NCBI GenBank assembly: GCA_008828725.1
Contig: MEHQ01002936.1
Span: forward strand, 1-64,000
Direction: 5' to 3'
Length of the DNA: 64,000 nucleotides
Origin: Saccharina japonica
Taxonomy: Eukaryota; Sar; Phaeophyceae; Laminariales; Laminariaceae
How positions within the stretch are numbered: the first letter of the stretch is position 1; every line of letters begins with the position of its first letter. A model generated the notes under the pieces. It had not been told where the DNA came from, searched no databases, and saw only the letters and a list, made by a program, of their open reading frames with translations. The translations under genes were made by a program, and so were the position numbers. Below, piece after piece: positions 1 through 10,644 of this stretch.

Positions 1-640
1 GGATTTAGGGTCAGGGTATGGGTGTCTTACAGAACTTACAGAAGTTCCGGGTTAGGGTATAAAACCCTTACAGAACTCACAGAAGTTCCGGGTATTGTGG
101 CCCGGGCATACAGAACTCACAGAACTTCCGGGCATGTACAAACAAGTTGTACCGGTACCCCGGAAATTGTGAAACGGGGAGTACAGAACTTACATAAGTT
201 CTCTGTAGGGTATGAAGGTCGTACAGAACTTACAGAAGTTCCGGGTACGGGTATAAAACCCTTACAGAACTCACAGAAGTTCCGGGTATTGTGGCACGGG
301 CGTACAGAATTCACAGAAGTTCCAGGCAGGTATAAACACGTTGTACCGGTACCCCGGGTATTGTGGCTCGGTCGCACGGAACTTACAGAAGTTCCGGGTA
401 CGGGTATGAAGGTCGCACATAACTCACAGAAATTACGGGTATTGTGACACGGGCGTACATAACTTACAGAATTTCCGGGTATTTATTGTGGAACGGGCGT
501 ACAGAACTCACAGAAGCTCCGATTGTGGCCCGGCCGAACAGAACTCACAGAAGTTCCGATTGTGGCCCGGGCGTACAGAACACACAGAAGTTCCGATTGA
601 GGCACGGGCGTACAGAACTTACAGAAGTTCCGGTGATACC
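1..640 (+). repeat. Minisatellite M1, ~40-bp degenerate units
   Basis: Tandem units built on ACAGAACTTACAGAAGTTCC followed by GGGTATTGTGGCCCGGGC or GGGTACGGGTAT, about fifteen copies. The block runs off the left edge. The same ancestral unit, with ACC for ACA, makes the blocks at 33.5-33.8, 34.6-35.2 and 57.9-58.25 kb. It is open in more than one frame, but the frames are only the repeat read three ways. Confidence 0.9.
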
Positions 641-977
641 CTGGTAAATATCCACCTCAAGGGGGCGAAAAAACTGCAAATGTACAAACCCTACAGAACC
701 TGACCTTGGAAATTTCAAACTGCCTCCATGGAGAAGCGATTTTTTTCGTTGGGTACCTGTGGAACGGTAGGAGGATGCATTCCGAGAAGAGCACGACCCT
801 TTCGACGGCGTTCCGGGTCCAAAACATCAATATATGGCCGAAGTAAACAAATCGAACTGAAACAAATCGAACTTCCCTAAGAAACAGCAAGTTAACCCAA
901 ACTCAGAGCTCGATCATCCAGACATGTTTTTCACCCGAAAAGTTCTATCTCTATCGTAGCACGCATCCGAAGACCTC
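641..977. other. No gene seen
   Basis: Unique-looking sequence between the minisatellite and a SINE fragment. I see no domain, splice pattern or repeat in it. Confidence 0.5.
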
Positions 978-1075
978 AGCCTTTTGTTCCCTTGCCGACT
1001 CGCATCGAATTGCGCCTACCCACGTTTACTACTACAGGCGCTGTCAGCACTTGATATTCTTTGTCTATTTTTCGG
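978..1075 (-). mobile_element. SINE body fragment
   Basis: Reverse complement of the middle of the tRNA-derived SINE at 24.6 kb: both carry GACTCGCATCGAATTG, then a CGCCTACCC stretch and GGCGCTCTCAGCA-like sequence. Head and tail are missing. Confidence 0.7.
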
Positions 1076-3143
1076 GGGGATTTTACAAAAAGGTGTACAC
1101 CCTCCCTATATCGTGACAAAAAGGGGGACATCGGTTTTCGCCGCCGGGTACGCCTATGTACTCTATCAAATCGACTCCAAATTAAAACATGATGCGTTCG
1201 CCACACCCACAGGGCATCTCCCTACCATCCACAGCGTTTTTTCATTATTTTTTTCACATGTGTAGCGCGTGAATGAGAGCGATCGAAAGGGGGGTGTGAG
1301 CATATCCCCCCTTTTTTTATGCCTACACGAGGGTATCCCCCTTTCCATCTACTTAGTTTGGGAAAGTCTCCCTTATCACGTAACGTCCCCTTTTTTGTCA
1401 CGCTGCGGAAATATATTCCTCTTTCTGTGTCAATAAGACCACGGGTAAGTGACCACTCCGTGTTCTGGTTGTTGTGGCACGCCCAATAGACGACGTCTAA
1501 CGTCGAAACGACCAACGGCCCATACCTTGGCAAACGTGGTCAGCAGATCAGCACACGTAATGCACGTTTATATCACAAATTATTCCGTGAGTACTGCCGG
1601 CACACCATATATATATACGAAGGAAGGTCCTGTGACAAGCACATACATCTGGTTTAGATTCAATCGTGGTAACCAAGCACCCAGCAAAGTACGACCCATA
1701 TGCCGACCATACACGTATGTGTTCTGATTCCCCCATCACCGTCATGTTTTCTCAAAAGAGCCGATATCTTCATATCGTCTATGAAGATTTGATTTGTAAA
1801 GTTGTGCCGAGACTTATTTATTTGGAGGCAAACGATCCCGACTACTCGCAAGTTCTGGATGTTCCGCCCCATGGTCTATTCGGGCTGTTGGGCGGTGACC
1901 TGGATACGTACTGCTGTACGTAGTCGTTTTTGAGGCTGTCGCAGATGGTCAAAAGGGGGTATGGTTTCGGTCAAACGGGGTGAAAAAAATGGTCAATTGG
2001 GGGGAGTAGATAAATTTAGTAGGTACGCGGGGTTATTCCCCCCCAAGATGTGGTCAAAGGGGGGACTTCGTTTGCGCCCTCGTGCGCCGCCGTCCCGTTA
2101 GGCCCAAGGACGTTCCTGAAAAAAATAAAAAAAAGTTGAGTGCGTGCTTGGAATGGGCTTCGGGCATCTCGCCAGGGCTTCGGAATTGCGTTTGAGGCCT
2201 GTTATGGCCCGTGGGAGCACGTTCCGCGGGCACATTTTGACCCTACCCCCAAATGGCCTTAAATCCAGGGGGTATACCCCCAAATAACCATTTCCCTTCT
2301 TTTTTCAAGGACCTGGAACTGGCTTCACCGCCGAAAATATGACTCGACCAATCACAGCCCTTCAAAGTGGTCAACACTAATAATAGTCAGGCGTTTCCGT
2401 AGGAAAACATTTTTTCCCCCCATTTTTTTTTCTGAATGAGCCGCTTTCAGGTGGTCCGAGGCAAAGATGTCAGGAGTCAGGAAACGGGCAACCGTCAAGC
2501 AGTCAGTCAGTCAAGGGCGTCCGCCAAGGCATTTCAATCCGGCTAGACGGATTGTCCCCTATCCCTGCTACGTGAAAAAACGCATCATTATCTCTGTGGA
2601 AACCCCTATTTTACTGTTGTTTTGTTTTGTGCTGCTGGCTCCAACACATCATGAAGGAGCAACAAGATACGAGGATATTGCGTTGTTGCTCGTGGTGTAC
2701 CCATACATATTGCTGTAGATCTGAACCCCGAACAAACAAATATGCCGGAAAAAAAATCTCAACAAGAAAATACTGTTTTTCGAAAATATAATCACGCGTT
2801 CGCCAAAAAACGTGGACTTTTACTTGGTGTCCCCGGGTTTTGCCGTCAAGGAACGTCCGTCAAGACATTTGCCTGACCCCGTCCGTCAAGGGGTAAAAGT
2901 GCCGTCATCTGACATGTTTCGTCCAAGGCTTGTTCGTTCAAAGTTTCACGCAAATATTCGAAGATCTGACTGCGCATGACCCATTCAGAACTCAAAAACG
3001 TATCACACACTAATTTCAAGTATTTTGTCCCCAAAAACGGGGGACCGGTTCTTAAGGTATTTACGCCCAAAATCGATTATATACTGAAACTAAGTAATTT
3101 CGAGGCAACGCCTATTTCAATACTTTTACCGCATAAAAGACAA
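1076..3143. other. Intergenic, no gene recognised
   Basis: Only short frames without recognisable domains. 1,945-2,070 repeats a degenerate GGTCAAA...GGGGG motif. About 2,998-3,060 resembles 31,799-31,870, where the same module is inserted in a MITE-A copy, so this is part of an otherwise unseen dispersed repeat. Confidence 0.5.
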
Positions 3144-3424
3144 AATGTCCACGCCGTTTTTTGGAGATAGGCCCTGAAATTTGGTACACGTGTTTTTTGC
3201 GCCCTACTCGAGCCTTTCACCAATGGTGCATTTTATTTTTTTCGCCGGAAAATTTGGATCTCTTAAGACCCAAACTTCCCAAAAATTACAAAAGCTATAC
3301 CAGGTCCAAAACAAACGATATCTGACGGGAAAAAACAATATATCCGTTAATTTCTCTCGGGTAGGGCGCATATAACACGTGTGCCAAATTACAGGGTCTG
3401 TCTCCGAAAAACGGCGTGGACATT
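3144..3424. mobile_element. MITE-F, 281 bp with ~67-bp terminal inverted repeats
   Basis: Starts AATGTCCACGCCGTTTTTTG and ends with its reverse complement. The arms match over about 67 bp with few mismatches (through GGAGA, CCCTG, AATTTGG, ACACGTGTT and GCGCCCTAC). Almost half the element is inverted repeat, so it could fold into a long hairpin. Non-autonomous: no coding sequence. It abuts the LINE fragment. Confidence 0.85.
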
Positions 3425-3444
3425 AGCCACTTAATTATAAGTGA

Positions 3445-4139
3445 ATTTTCCGCGGTCAAACCTTCGAGTTCCGGTACCTGGGCGGCCTCGTCAACGAACA
3501 TGGCGACCTCACCCGGGAGATCAACTTTAGGAGCAGAGCAGCGTCGGCGTGCGTCAGGAGGTATGGCCCGGAGCTCTTCGATAGGCCGGGAGCACCGTTT
3601 CGACTCAAGGCCCGCCTGCTTCAAGCGGAGGCGATGGAGGCACTGCTGTACGGTTGCATGACATGGGCCCCACGTCGCGACCACTACCGACTGCTGCGGA
3701 CGATACACCACCGGCTGCTGCTGCGAGTTATTGGGTACCAGCGCAAGCAAGGCACCTACCGGCAGCTGTCCTACGCCCAGGCCCTGAAGAGGGTCGGATG
3801 CCAGAGCGTGGAAGCCACTGTCCGGCAGCGGCGCCTGCTGTTCGCGGGGGCCGTGGCAAGGCAGCCAGACGGGCGACTCCCGAAACGACTGATGTTCGGG
3901 GAGCTGGTGGGGGGGAAGGACCCGGGCGCGGGTTGCCCGGAGCGGAACTGGCAGACGTGCCTGAAGACGACTTCAAAGCGTTCGGAGCTACGCACGGCTC
4001 TACGGACGACCAGAGACCTGTCTTCGGAGTCCCGAATTCAGTTTGGGCGGAAGCAGCGAAGGTGAAGGGAGGAAGGCCGTGGTACAAGGGAGTGCTGCAG
4101 GGAGCTGAGAGGTTTATGACCTCCTGGCACAAGGGCTAG
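3445..4139 (+). mobile_element. LINE reverse transcriptase, C-terminal fragment with a frameshift
   Basis: The frame opens after a stop at 3,442 and reads FEFRYLGGLVNEHGDLTREI, then LLQAEAMEALLYGCMTWAPR, HHRLLLRVIGYQRK, LKRVGCQSVEATVRQRRLLF and LPKRLMFGEL. These are the thumb and C-terminal blocks of LINE (Jockey/RTE-like clades) reverse transcriptases: YLG, LLYGCxTW, and HVAR-like GAVARxPDxRLPKR. Near 3,965 homology moves to another frame, which carries EDDFKAFGATHG and GAERFMTSWHKG and stops at 4,139; the first frame stops at 4,065. So there is one frameshift, and the endonuclease and catalytic RT domains are absent: a 5'-truncated, dead copy. The downstream TTTG repeat may be its tail. Confidence 0.85.
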
Positions 4140-5299
4140 CCGAAAACGAGCGACCAAGCGAGACAAAGAGTGCAGCAATAATAAAGAGACGCCAAGAACC
4201 AACGGGACGGGAGGGGTGCGGAAGAAGGGCGAATCGACGAGGGAAGAAAACAAGCGAGAAATGGCGGACCGAGTGGCGCGATATGTGCCGGATTGACTCT
4301 CCTGGACTGTGTGTTTGTTTGTTTGTTTGTATGTTTGTTTTGTTATTTTTCCCCCTCCCCCCACCGCCGCACCATTGCACCACCCCCTCGGGATGACGTG
4401 TCTGTGCTGTCTCTGTGGTCTTGTTTGTTTGAGTGTTTGCTTGTACTTTTGACTAGTCTCTTTGTCTTTGCCTTTGTCTTTTTCCCTTCGTTGTTTTTGA
4501 CGTTTTGCAGTTACACTGCTCGCAGGCCGGGGGTACATCAGTCGCACAGGACCATAGTTCCCTTCCCCCGTACGTACCATGTCTGCGTTTATAATCGGGG
4601 TGGAGGACTTGATTTTGTTTGCCTGACCGGCGTGAACCCGGCACGGAACACCCCGGCATTATAGGGGCACCAAGATAGAATCAGGGGGCGTATACCCCCG
4701 ATTGGTGATGTTGACCTTTCCAGATTTATTTTTACCTTCACATAGCGTGTAGAGGGGAGCGGAGGGCTCCAGACTATCTGTTTTTGACTGGCTTTGATCG
4801 CTTTGCGGGCCCTTCGGGTTCCACTTTTATTTCAGTATACATTTGTTTGGGTAAGTTAGCCTGTGACCACGGGAATCGACCGTGTCAAGTGCTGGATTAG
4901 TGCGGACAGATGGAGGTACTGGATAGAGAGACCGGCACGGTTTTTAATGTGAAGACAACAACAATAATACTTGAACCAGCCTGTATATTTTTAATTGTTC
5001 TAATAATAGATAAATTTACCTATCATACATAGCGGAGGCGCCAAGAGTGAAAACATACTTCTCGAGGAAAAAATAAGTTATATGTACACTCAAACTTGTA
5101 CATACAGATATATTATAGGAAAAACAAACTCGAAAACGTCTAACGAAGAGTACGACCAGGTACGACACATCGTATCATATTATACATGCATGCACGTACC
5201 GTATGATACGAGTAAGTATACCATGTACCAGGTATATATTAAAAAAAAAACAGCTGTGAGATCGAGGATTTCGTCGGACAAGCTTATACCCTTATAATG
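4140..5299. other. LINE 3' flank and unassigned sequence
   Basis: Contains a (TTTG)n run near 4,313-4,345, C-rich and pyrimidine-rich tracts to 4,500, and (CAA)n-like sequence near 4,956-4,970. A scrap of Rep-P (CCGGCACGG, then TTTAATGTGAAGA) lies at 4,930-4,955. No gene recognised. Confidence 0.5.
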
Positions 5300-5786
5300 T
5301 CTTGCCTGTCGTATATGGCGTTGCATTGTCTGCTCTGCTTACTGCACTGAGTGTAGTATCTCTGTGTCGTAGTTTTGTGACCACAGAACTGGTACCTTTT
5401 TAGGATGAAGAATCGGCACGGACACTGCACTGAGTGTAGTATCTCTGTGTCGTAGTTTTGTGACCACAGAACTGGTACCTTTTTAGGATGAAGAATCGGC
5501 ACGGACACATTGTCTGCTCTTTTTACTGCACTGAGTGTAGTATCTCTGTGTCGTAGTTTTGTGACCACAGAACTGGTACCTTTTTAGGATGAAGAATCGG
5601 CACGGACAAAGCCAGTGTCAACGACACATTGTCTGCTCTGCTTACTGCACTGAGTGTAGTATCTCTGTGTCGTAGTTTTGTGACCACCGAACTGGTACCT
5701 TTTTAGGATGAAGAATCGGCACGGACAAAGCCAGTGTCCGTGCCGATTCTTCATCCTAAAAAGGTACCAGTTCTGTGGTCACAACA
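5300..5786 (-). repeat. Rep-P, scrambled tandem partial units
   Basis: A ~100-bp unit containing TGCACTGAGTGTAGTATCTC and GGATGAAGAATCGGCACGGA is repeated at about 5,343, 5,425, 5,527 and 5,646 (and again at 5,807). A short inverted copy lies at 5,737-5,783. Unit borders differ from copy to copy, which points to slippage or template switching rather than simple tandem amplification. Confidence 0.85.
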
Positions 5787-6230
5787 CATTGTCTGCTCTG
5801 CTTACTGCACTGAGTGTAGTATCTCTGTGTCGTAGTTTTTTTACCACAGAACTGTTACCTTTTTAGGATGAAGAATCGGCACGGACACTGGGTGTGCTGG
5901 ATGTCGACGGGTAGAAAGGAAGGTTTAATGTGAAGAACACACACACACACACACACATGTGTGTGTGTGTGTTCTTCACATTAAACCTTCCTTTCTACCC
6001 GTCGACATCCAGCACACCCAGTGTCCGTGCCGATTCTTCATCCTAAAAAGGTACCAGTTCTGTGGTCACAAAACTACGACACAGAGATACTACACTCAGT
6101 GCAGTAAGCAGAGCAGACAATGCAACGCCATATACGACAGGCAAGACCTACCCTGCTAGCAATCCAGGTGCATGCAAGAGAAAAAAAGAGAAAAAAGAAA
6201 AAAGCGAAAAGAAAAAAATTAATAAAAAGT
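5787..6230. repeat. Rep-P palindrome around an (AC)n/(GT)n centre
   Basis: A near-perfect inverted pair of Rep-P copies with its centre between 5,957 and 5,958 at ACACACATGTGTGT. The arms extend about 165 bp each way through TTCTTCACATTAAACC, CCCGTCGACATCC, CACCCAGTGTCCGTGCCG and the GCAGTAAGCAGAGCAGACAA block. The right copy continues into CTAGCAATCCAGGTGCATGC and an A-rich tail at 6,180-6,228, as a retroposon might. No RNA polymerase III boxes identified. Confidence 0.85.
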
Positions 6231-6290
6231 GTGCTGGATGTCGACGGGTAGAAAGGAAGGTTTAATGTGAAGAACACACACATAATAAGT
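6231..6290 (-). repeat. Rep-P terminal fragment
   Basis: GTGTGCTGGATGTCGACGGG through to TTTAATGTGAAGAACACACA, the end of Rep-P in inverse orientation, directly after the A-rich tail of the preceding copy. Confidence 0.75.
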
Positions 6291-6867
6291 AATATGACAG
6301 GAATATTCTTCGTCTTTGTTGTCCGAGTTCCACACCACAAAATGAATAGAAGAACGCCTGTGATACACCACAACGAAGAAGAAGTGAAATGAGTCCAAAG
6401 GGGAAAGGAATAACGAAGAACATTAATATGAAGATGCCACGTTTGTTTGTTTGTGTAATATCAATGACTTCTGACGACTGTAACCCGTACTCGTAGCGTG
6501 TACCTGGTATATATATATACGTACGAACACTATCCACCACATTGCCCCACATGCCCAGATAAAAGTTTGTCGGCACTTCTCGCGGAACGTACATACCGCC
6601 TCACCGCCTCACCTACCGCCTCACCTACCGCCTCACCTACCGCCTCACTGCCTTGAACACCGTGCCAACTCCACAACCCCTACTACTTCCTCTCGACGGC
6701 AAGTGGAAACACGCGACCAGACGTTTTTTAGCCTATTCCGGGTTCTTCCGTCAGGAGTACCTGGCCTACACAGCAGTGACCAGTGACCAGTGACCATGAG
6801 GCGTAGCCTCAGACTGGCCGGCTTGGCGCTTGGCGGCTTGCTCGGAACTTCGTCAGGTGAGATTGAA
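6291..6867. repeat. Unassigned, with a 13-bp tandem repeat
   Basis: 6,597-6,649 is a short tandem array of CCTACCGCCTCA-type units. The rest has no recognisable gene or repeat. Confidence 0.6.
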
Positions 6868-7110
6868 CAGCCGCAGTGTGTGTGTGTGTTCTTCACATTA
6901 AACCTCCCTTTCTACCCGTCGACATCCAGCACACCCAGTGTCCGTGCCGATTATTCATCCTAGAGAGGTACCAGTTATGTGGTCACAGAACTACGACACA
7001 GAGATTCTACGCTCAGTGCCGCAAGCAGAGCAGACAATGCAATGCCATGAACGACATGCAAGACCTACCCTGCCAGCAATCCAGGTGAATGAAAGAGAAA
7101 AAAAAATAAG
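6868..7110 (+). repeat. Rep-P copy
   Basis: Nearly complete: (GT)n, TTCTTCACATTAAACC, CCCGTCGACATCC, CCGTGCCGATT, GTGGTCACAGAACTACGACA, CTACCCTGCCAGCAATCCAG, then an A-rich tail. It shows the natural order of the scrambled units at 5.3-6.2 kb. Confidence 0.8.
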
Positions 7111-7654
7111 GGAAAAGCTGGGACCAAAATAAGAAAGAGCATCATTTCGTATATATGATAGTGTGTCCTTTCGGGTACGCCCAGAATACACAAGTCAGCC
7201 GGAGCCCGTTTCCCGTTTCCACCGGTTTCCTGTGAGAAGACCGGCACTGTTTGACAGAGTACAGGACAACTAATGAGAAACAGACGAATAAGAAAGCGAG
7301 GTTGATATTCCGAGGACAATCATAATTTTCAACGTTTTGTTTTACATCTAATTTTTAGTATTCGCCGGCGGATGGGTAAAAATAAAGGTTGATCCCTCTT
7401 CCACACTTGCACCTCTCACTTCGTGTCGTGTATGTAGGAGTCGTTATCTTGAAATTAGTATAGAAAGTACTCTCTCCCAAATCCAGCCTGGACCAGATTT
7501 CCTGTTTTTTACTAGGTGTCCAGTACTGCTGAATAGGCGCTCCCGCCGGTTACGAAAACGCAAACTACCCTTCGTGTTAGCAGAGAAAGTGTCGGTTTCT
7601 CTAGGCGGCAGTGGGGATACCACGTCTAGTAACATTGAGGTCATTGGTTTTCAG
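7111..7654. other. No gene seen
   Basis: No domain, long frame or known repeat recognised. Confidence 0.5.
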
Positions 7655-7762
7655 TGATCACGTGACCACATAACTGGTGCCTCTCTAGGATCAAGAATCG
7701 GCACGGACACTGGGTGTGCTGGATGTAGACGGGTAGAAAAGAACACACACACAAATCAGACC
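7655..7762 (-). repeat. Rep-P fragment
   Basis: Inverse-strand copy with GTGACCACATAACTGG, AAGAATCGGCACGGACAC, GTGTGCTGGATG and an ACACAC end. Confidence 0.75.
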
Positions 7763-8224
7763 CCCCCGGGAAAGAGAGGGAGAGAGAGTGTCTATCTACC
7801 ACAAGAGCTTAGCCAGCCATATAAAAACGTTTGGACGTCGTATATTGGTAACGCTCCTCCATGGTGTTTTTTCGAGATTGGGCTTGATTTTCTCACACAG
7901 CGGTGGAGTCTATATACCCTAACCGACACTTTGACTTTTGCCTCGGGAAAAACACAGCAGCACAGCAGTAGCAGTGCGCGCGCGTGCTTCTTGAACGGGA
8001 GTTCATAGTTTCCACGGAATCATGGGGTAATCCCGAATCCCCTGCCTCAGGCCGCGGGGATAACCCGACCGGAATACTCCACAGAATGCCCTTCACATTT
8101 CCCCAGCACCAAGGAACACTTTTCGCTCAGCAATAATGTAGGAATACGCACGCGAGAATACAAGCGTATACGCGGATATTATTATATGGTAATATTCGCC
8201 CTTCTTTCTTTTTCTCCGTCCAGG
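7763..8224. other. No gene seen
   Basis: Unassigned; includes a short GA-rich run at 7,769-7,790 and a GCGCGCG stretch near 7,977. Confidence 0.5.
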
Positions 8225-8485
8225 TCTCGTTTTTGTTTTTTTGCTCATCCATTTATTATCTTCGCCCTTCCATTCTCTCCTCCCTAGTCGTAACTCTGAT
8301 CCGAGGTCACAAAGTAGGCTCCTCTCCCTCCTCCCCCACTACGGTTCTTGCCATGCATTTTTTCGCGAGAAAAGTTCAGCACTTTCTTCCCTCGTCAACT
8401 TTCGTTGAATTATGCTTACTCGAACTACGAGGTATAATATGCGCTTCCGACAGTTGGTGTCATTTGAGAACAAAAATCTCTTGGA
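8225..8485 (-). mobile_element. SINE, tail and body part (head lies at 12,408)
   Basis: Inverse-strand SINE: CCCTAGTCGTAACTCTGATC, the CTCCCTCCTCCCCCACTACG block and TCGCGAGAAAAGTTCAGCAC match the copies at 24.6, 37.2 and 44.7 kb. It stops dead at the outer end of transposon E1. The missing tRNA-like head reappears at 12,408, so the 3.9 kb between is an insertion. Confidence 0.85.
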
Positions 8486-9559
8486 GGGCTGTGAGTTGGC
8501 TGGAGTTCCCGCCTAGTTATTAGTTGGCTGGCGGATCCCGCTGAAGGCGCCGCCGGAGGCAAAAAATACGCTATTTGGCTTCATTTCACACCCAAAAAGC
8601 ATGATAAATGGGCCAAGTTTATCTCTGGTCTCGATCACGAAACAGGTATATTTCTACACTTCGTCTCAGTTTGTCGGATATTAAAGAGATGCACCAGAAA
8701 TATATGGTACGTTCTCGTACCCGGTAAGTTAAGCATCTCACTTGCTTTACCCATTAATTTGCGTTTACTTTGTTTTGGTTTTTCTCTGTTTTCGGGCATT
8801 TTTTCCACAGTAAAAAAACAGCTTTAGAGGGAGAAATATGAGGGAAACAATGTATATCGAAGGTCATTTTCCCCTGGTTACTACTGTTTGACAAATCGTG
8901 CGATATACTCATAGAATACGGCGAACGATTGCTCTCGTCCACGCCTCCAGGCCGTTTTCTTTCGTTCGCAGCAATACCAAATTGCGTGAGATATTCATAA
9001 TTTTGCCCAAAATGACTGATTTTGGTCGATTTTGGCCAGTCTTTGAGAAATATTTTTTTATGCATTGTTACGCAAGTACTTGAATTTAGTGTGGAAAATT
9101 ATTTTCTTTCTCGTTTTCAGCATCGATTCCTCTTGTCTTTGCGGTCACGAATATATGGTTGTCTCATTAAAAAAGTACTATTTTTCATGAGTTATGACTA
9201 CTTCGTAAACGTCATTGGAAATATTTTGTGCCGGACGGACCATACGAGTATAAGTAAAAGGTAGAACTCTGGTATTATGGTTCATGCCGTCAACTGTGAT
9301 GGCGGGACTTTGTCCCAACGTGCTATTACTGTAATAATACAAGTATGTCTATCATGAGTGTGTCAACTGGATGGTGAGCACCTCTTGCTCGGGTGTTTGA
9401 GCGATGCTCGTCCTGAGCTGTGTGTCGATCCCAGTCTATTTTGGTCGATCCCAGTATATTTTGGTCGATCCCCGTCTACAGGTAGTTTGGCCGATCCCAG
9501 TCTATTTTGTGTCCTATTTTTAGTTTGTACTGGTGATGTGCTACTGCCTTCCGCACGAG

Positions 9560-9700
9560 TATGTGTGTGTGTTGTCTTCACATTAAACCCGTTCTTTCTA
9601 CTCATCAACCACATCAGTACACCCAGTGCCAGTCCTGATTCCCAATCCTAGAGAGATACAAATTCTGTGGTCACAGACTGTGAAACAGAAAATAACCGAA
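9560..9700 (+). repeat. Rep-P copy inside E1
   Basis: GTGTGTGT, TCTTCACATTAAACCCG, CACCCAGTGCCAGTCCTGATT and TTCTGTGGTCACAG follow Rep-P order with divergence. Absent from E2 at the matching place, so it arrived after the two copies separated. Confidence 0.65.
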
Positions 9701-9916
9701 ACAAAGTAAACGCAAATTAATGGGTAAAAAAAGTGAGATGCTTAACGTACCGGGTACGAGAACGTACCATATATTTAATTCCCAATCCTAGAGAGATACA
9801 AATTCTGTGGTCACAGACTGTGAAACAGAAAATAACCGAAACAAAGTAAACGCAAATTAATGGGTAAAAAAAGTGAGATGCTTAACGTACCGGGTACGAG
9901 AACGTACCATATATTT
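9639..9916 (+). repeat. Two-copy direct tandem duplication, ~140 bp
   Basis: The block starting TTCCCAATCCTAGAGAGATA and running through AATAACCGAAACAAAGTAAA to ACGTACCATATATTTA occurs twice back to back with essentially no difference. It spans the junction between the Rep-P insert and the E1 arm, so the duplication is younger than that insertion. Confidence 0.85.
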
Positions 9917-10302
9917 ATGGTGCATCTCTTTAATATCCGACAAACTGAGACGAAGTGTAGAAATATACCTGTTTCGTGATCAAAACCAGAGATAAACTTG
10001 GCCCATTTATCATGCTTTTTGAGTGTAAAATAAAGCCAAATAGCGTAATTTTTGCCTCCGGCGGCGCCTTCAGCGGGATCCTTCGGAGACGCCTCCGGAG
10101 ACGCCTCCGGCGGGCCCTCCGGGGGCGCCTCCAGCGGGGCCCCCTCGGCCGGGGGGGTCTTTTTTGGCTCGCTTCGCTCGCCTGACTTTAGTCGACTAGT
10201 TGGCTGGCTAGCGCCAGTCAACTAGTCAACTAAAGTCAGTTAGTTGGCTGGCTTCGCCAGCCAACTAATAACTAGGCGGGAACTCCAGCCAACTCACAGC
10301 CC

Positions 10303-10644
10303 TCATAATTACAGATTCATGAACGAAACCAGTTTGTTTTTTACGATCGTATGACACGTAATCCGAAACTTCATAATTTGAAACACCGGAAGATCAAAAC
10401 CACGTGCCCAACACGGAACATTTCAAATTATATGTACGCATATCATACGTATATACGTACATTTTGTTTTTGTCGTACTCGGAGTATTTCGGGTATGAGC
10501 ACTGCTCTCGATACTGCTGGTACTCGGAATCTTTCGGGGCTCGATGCTCTGGGAAACGTTCTGTACTTGGAGTATTTAGGGATCCTGTACTTCTCGTACT
10601 TTGAGTACTCGGAGTATTTCGGCGTTTCGTATTGCTAATTAGTA
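10303..10644. repeat. Spacer between E1 and E2
   Basis: 342 bp. From 10,470 to 10,630 it carries a degenerate repeat of GTACTCGGAGTATTTCGG. No gene. It is the core enclosed by the two inverted transposons. Confidence 0.6.

Larger units (their letters stand above)
8486..10302 (+). mobile_element. Transposon E1, ~1.8 kb, long terminal inverted repeats
   Basis: Both ends carry GGGCTGTGAGTTGGCTGG in inverse orientation, followed by the hairpin-prone AGTTGGCTGGC...GCCAGCCAACTA and a ~250-bp subterminal block. That block holds the short frame KHDKWAKFISG...HETGIFL in both arms. The 9,710-10,302 arm also has low-complexity GCCTCCGG repeats. The interior 8,793-9,548 is the reverse complement of E2 10,894-11,647. 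A Rep-P copy (9,560-9,700) is inserted. No transposase recognised, so probably non-autonomous; superfamily not assignable by eye. Confidence 0.8.

Noticed and set aside
22-447. 141-codon frame at the left edge
   Set aside because: It is the ~40-bp minisatellite read through; peptide phrases repeat and shift frame with each unit.
3295-3750. 151-codon minus-strand frame
   Set aside because: Antisense to the LINE reverse-transcriptase fragment and MITE-F; the sense frame has the RT motifs.
9811-10221. 136-codon minus-strand frame with PPEGPPEASPE repeats
   Set aside because: Lies wholly within transposon E1 and runs through its GC-rich low-complexity tract; only the short KHDKWAKF block is conserved.
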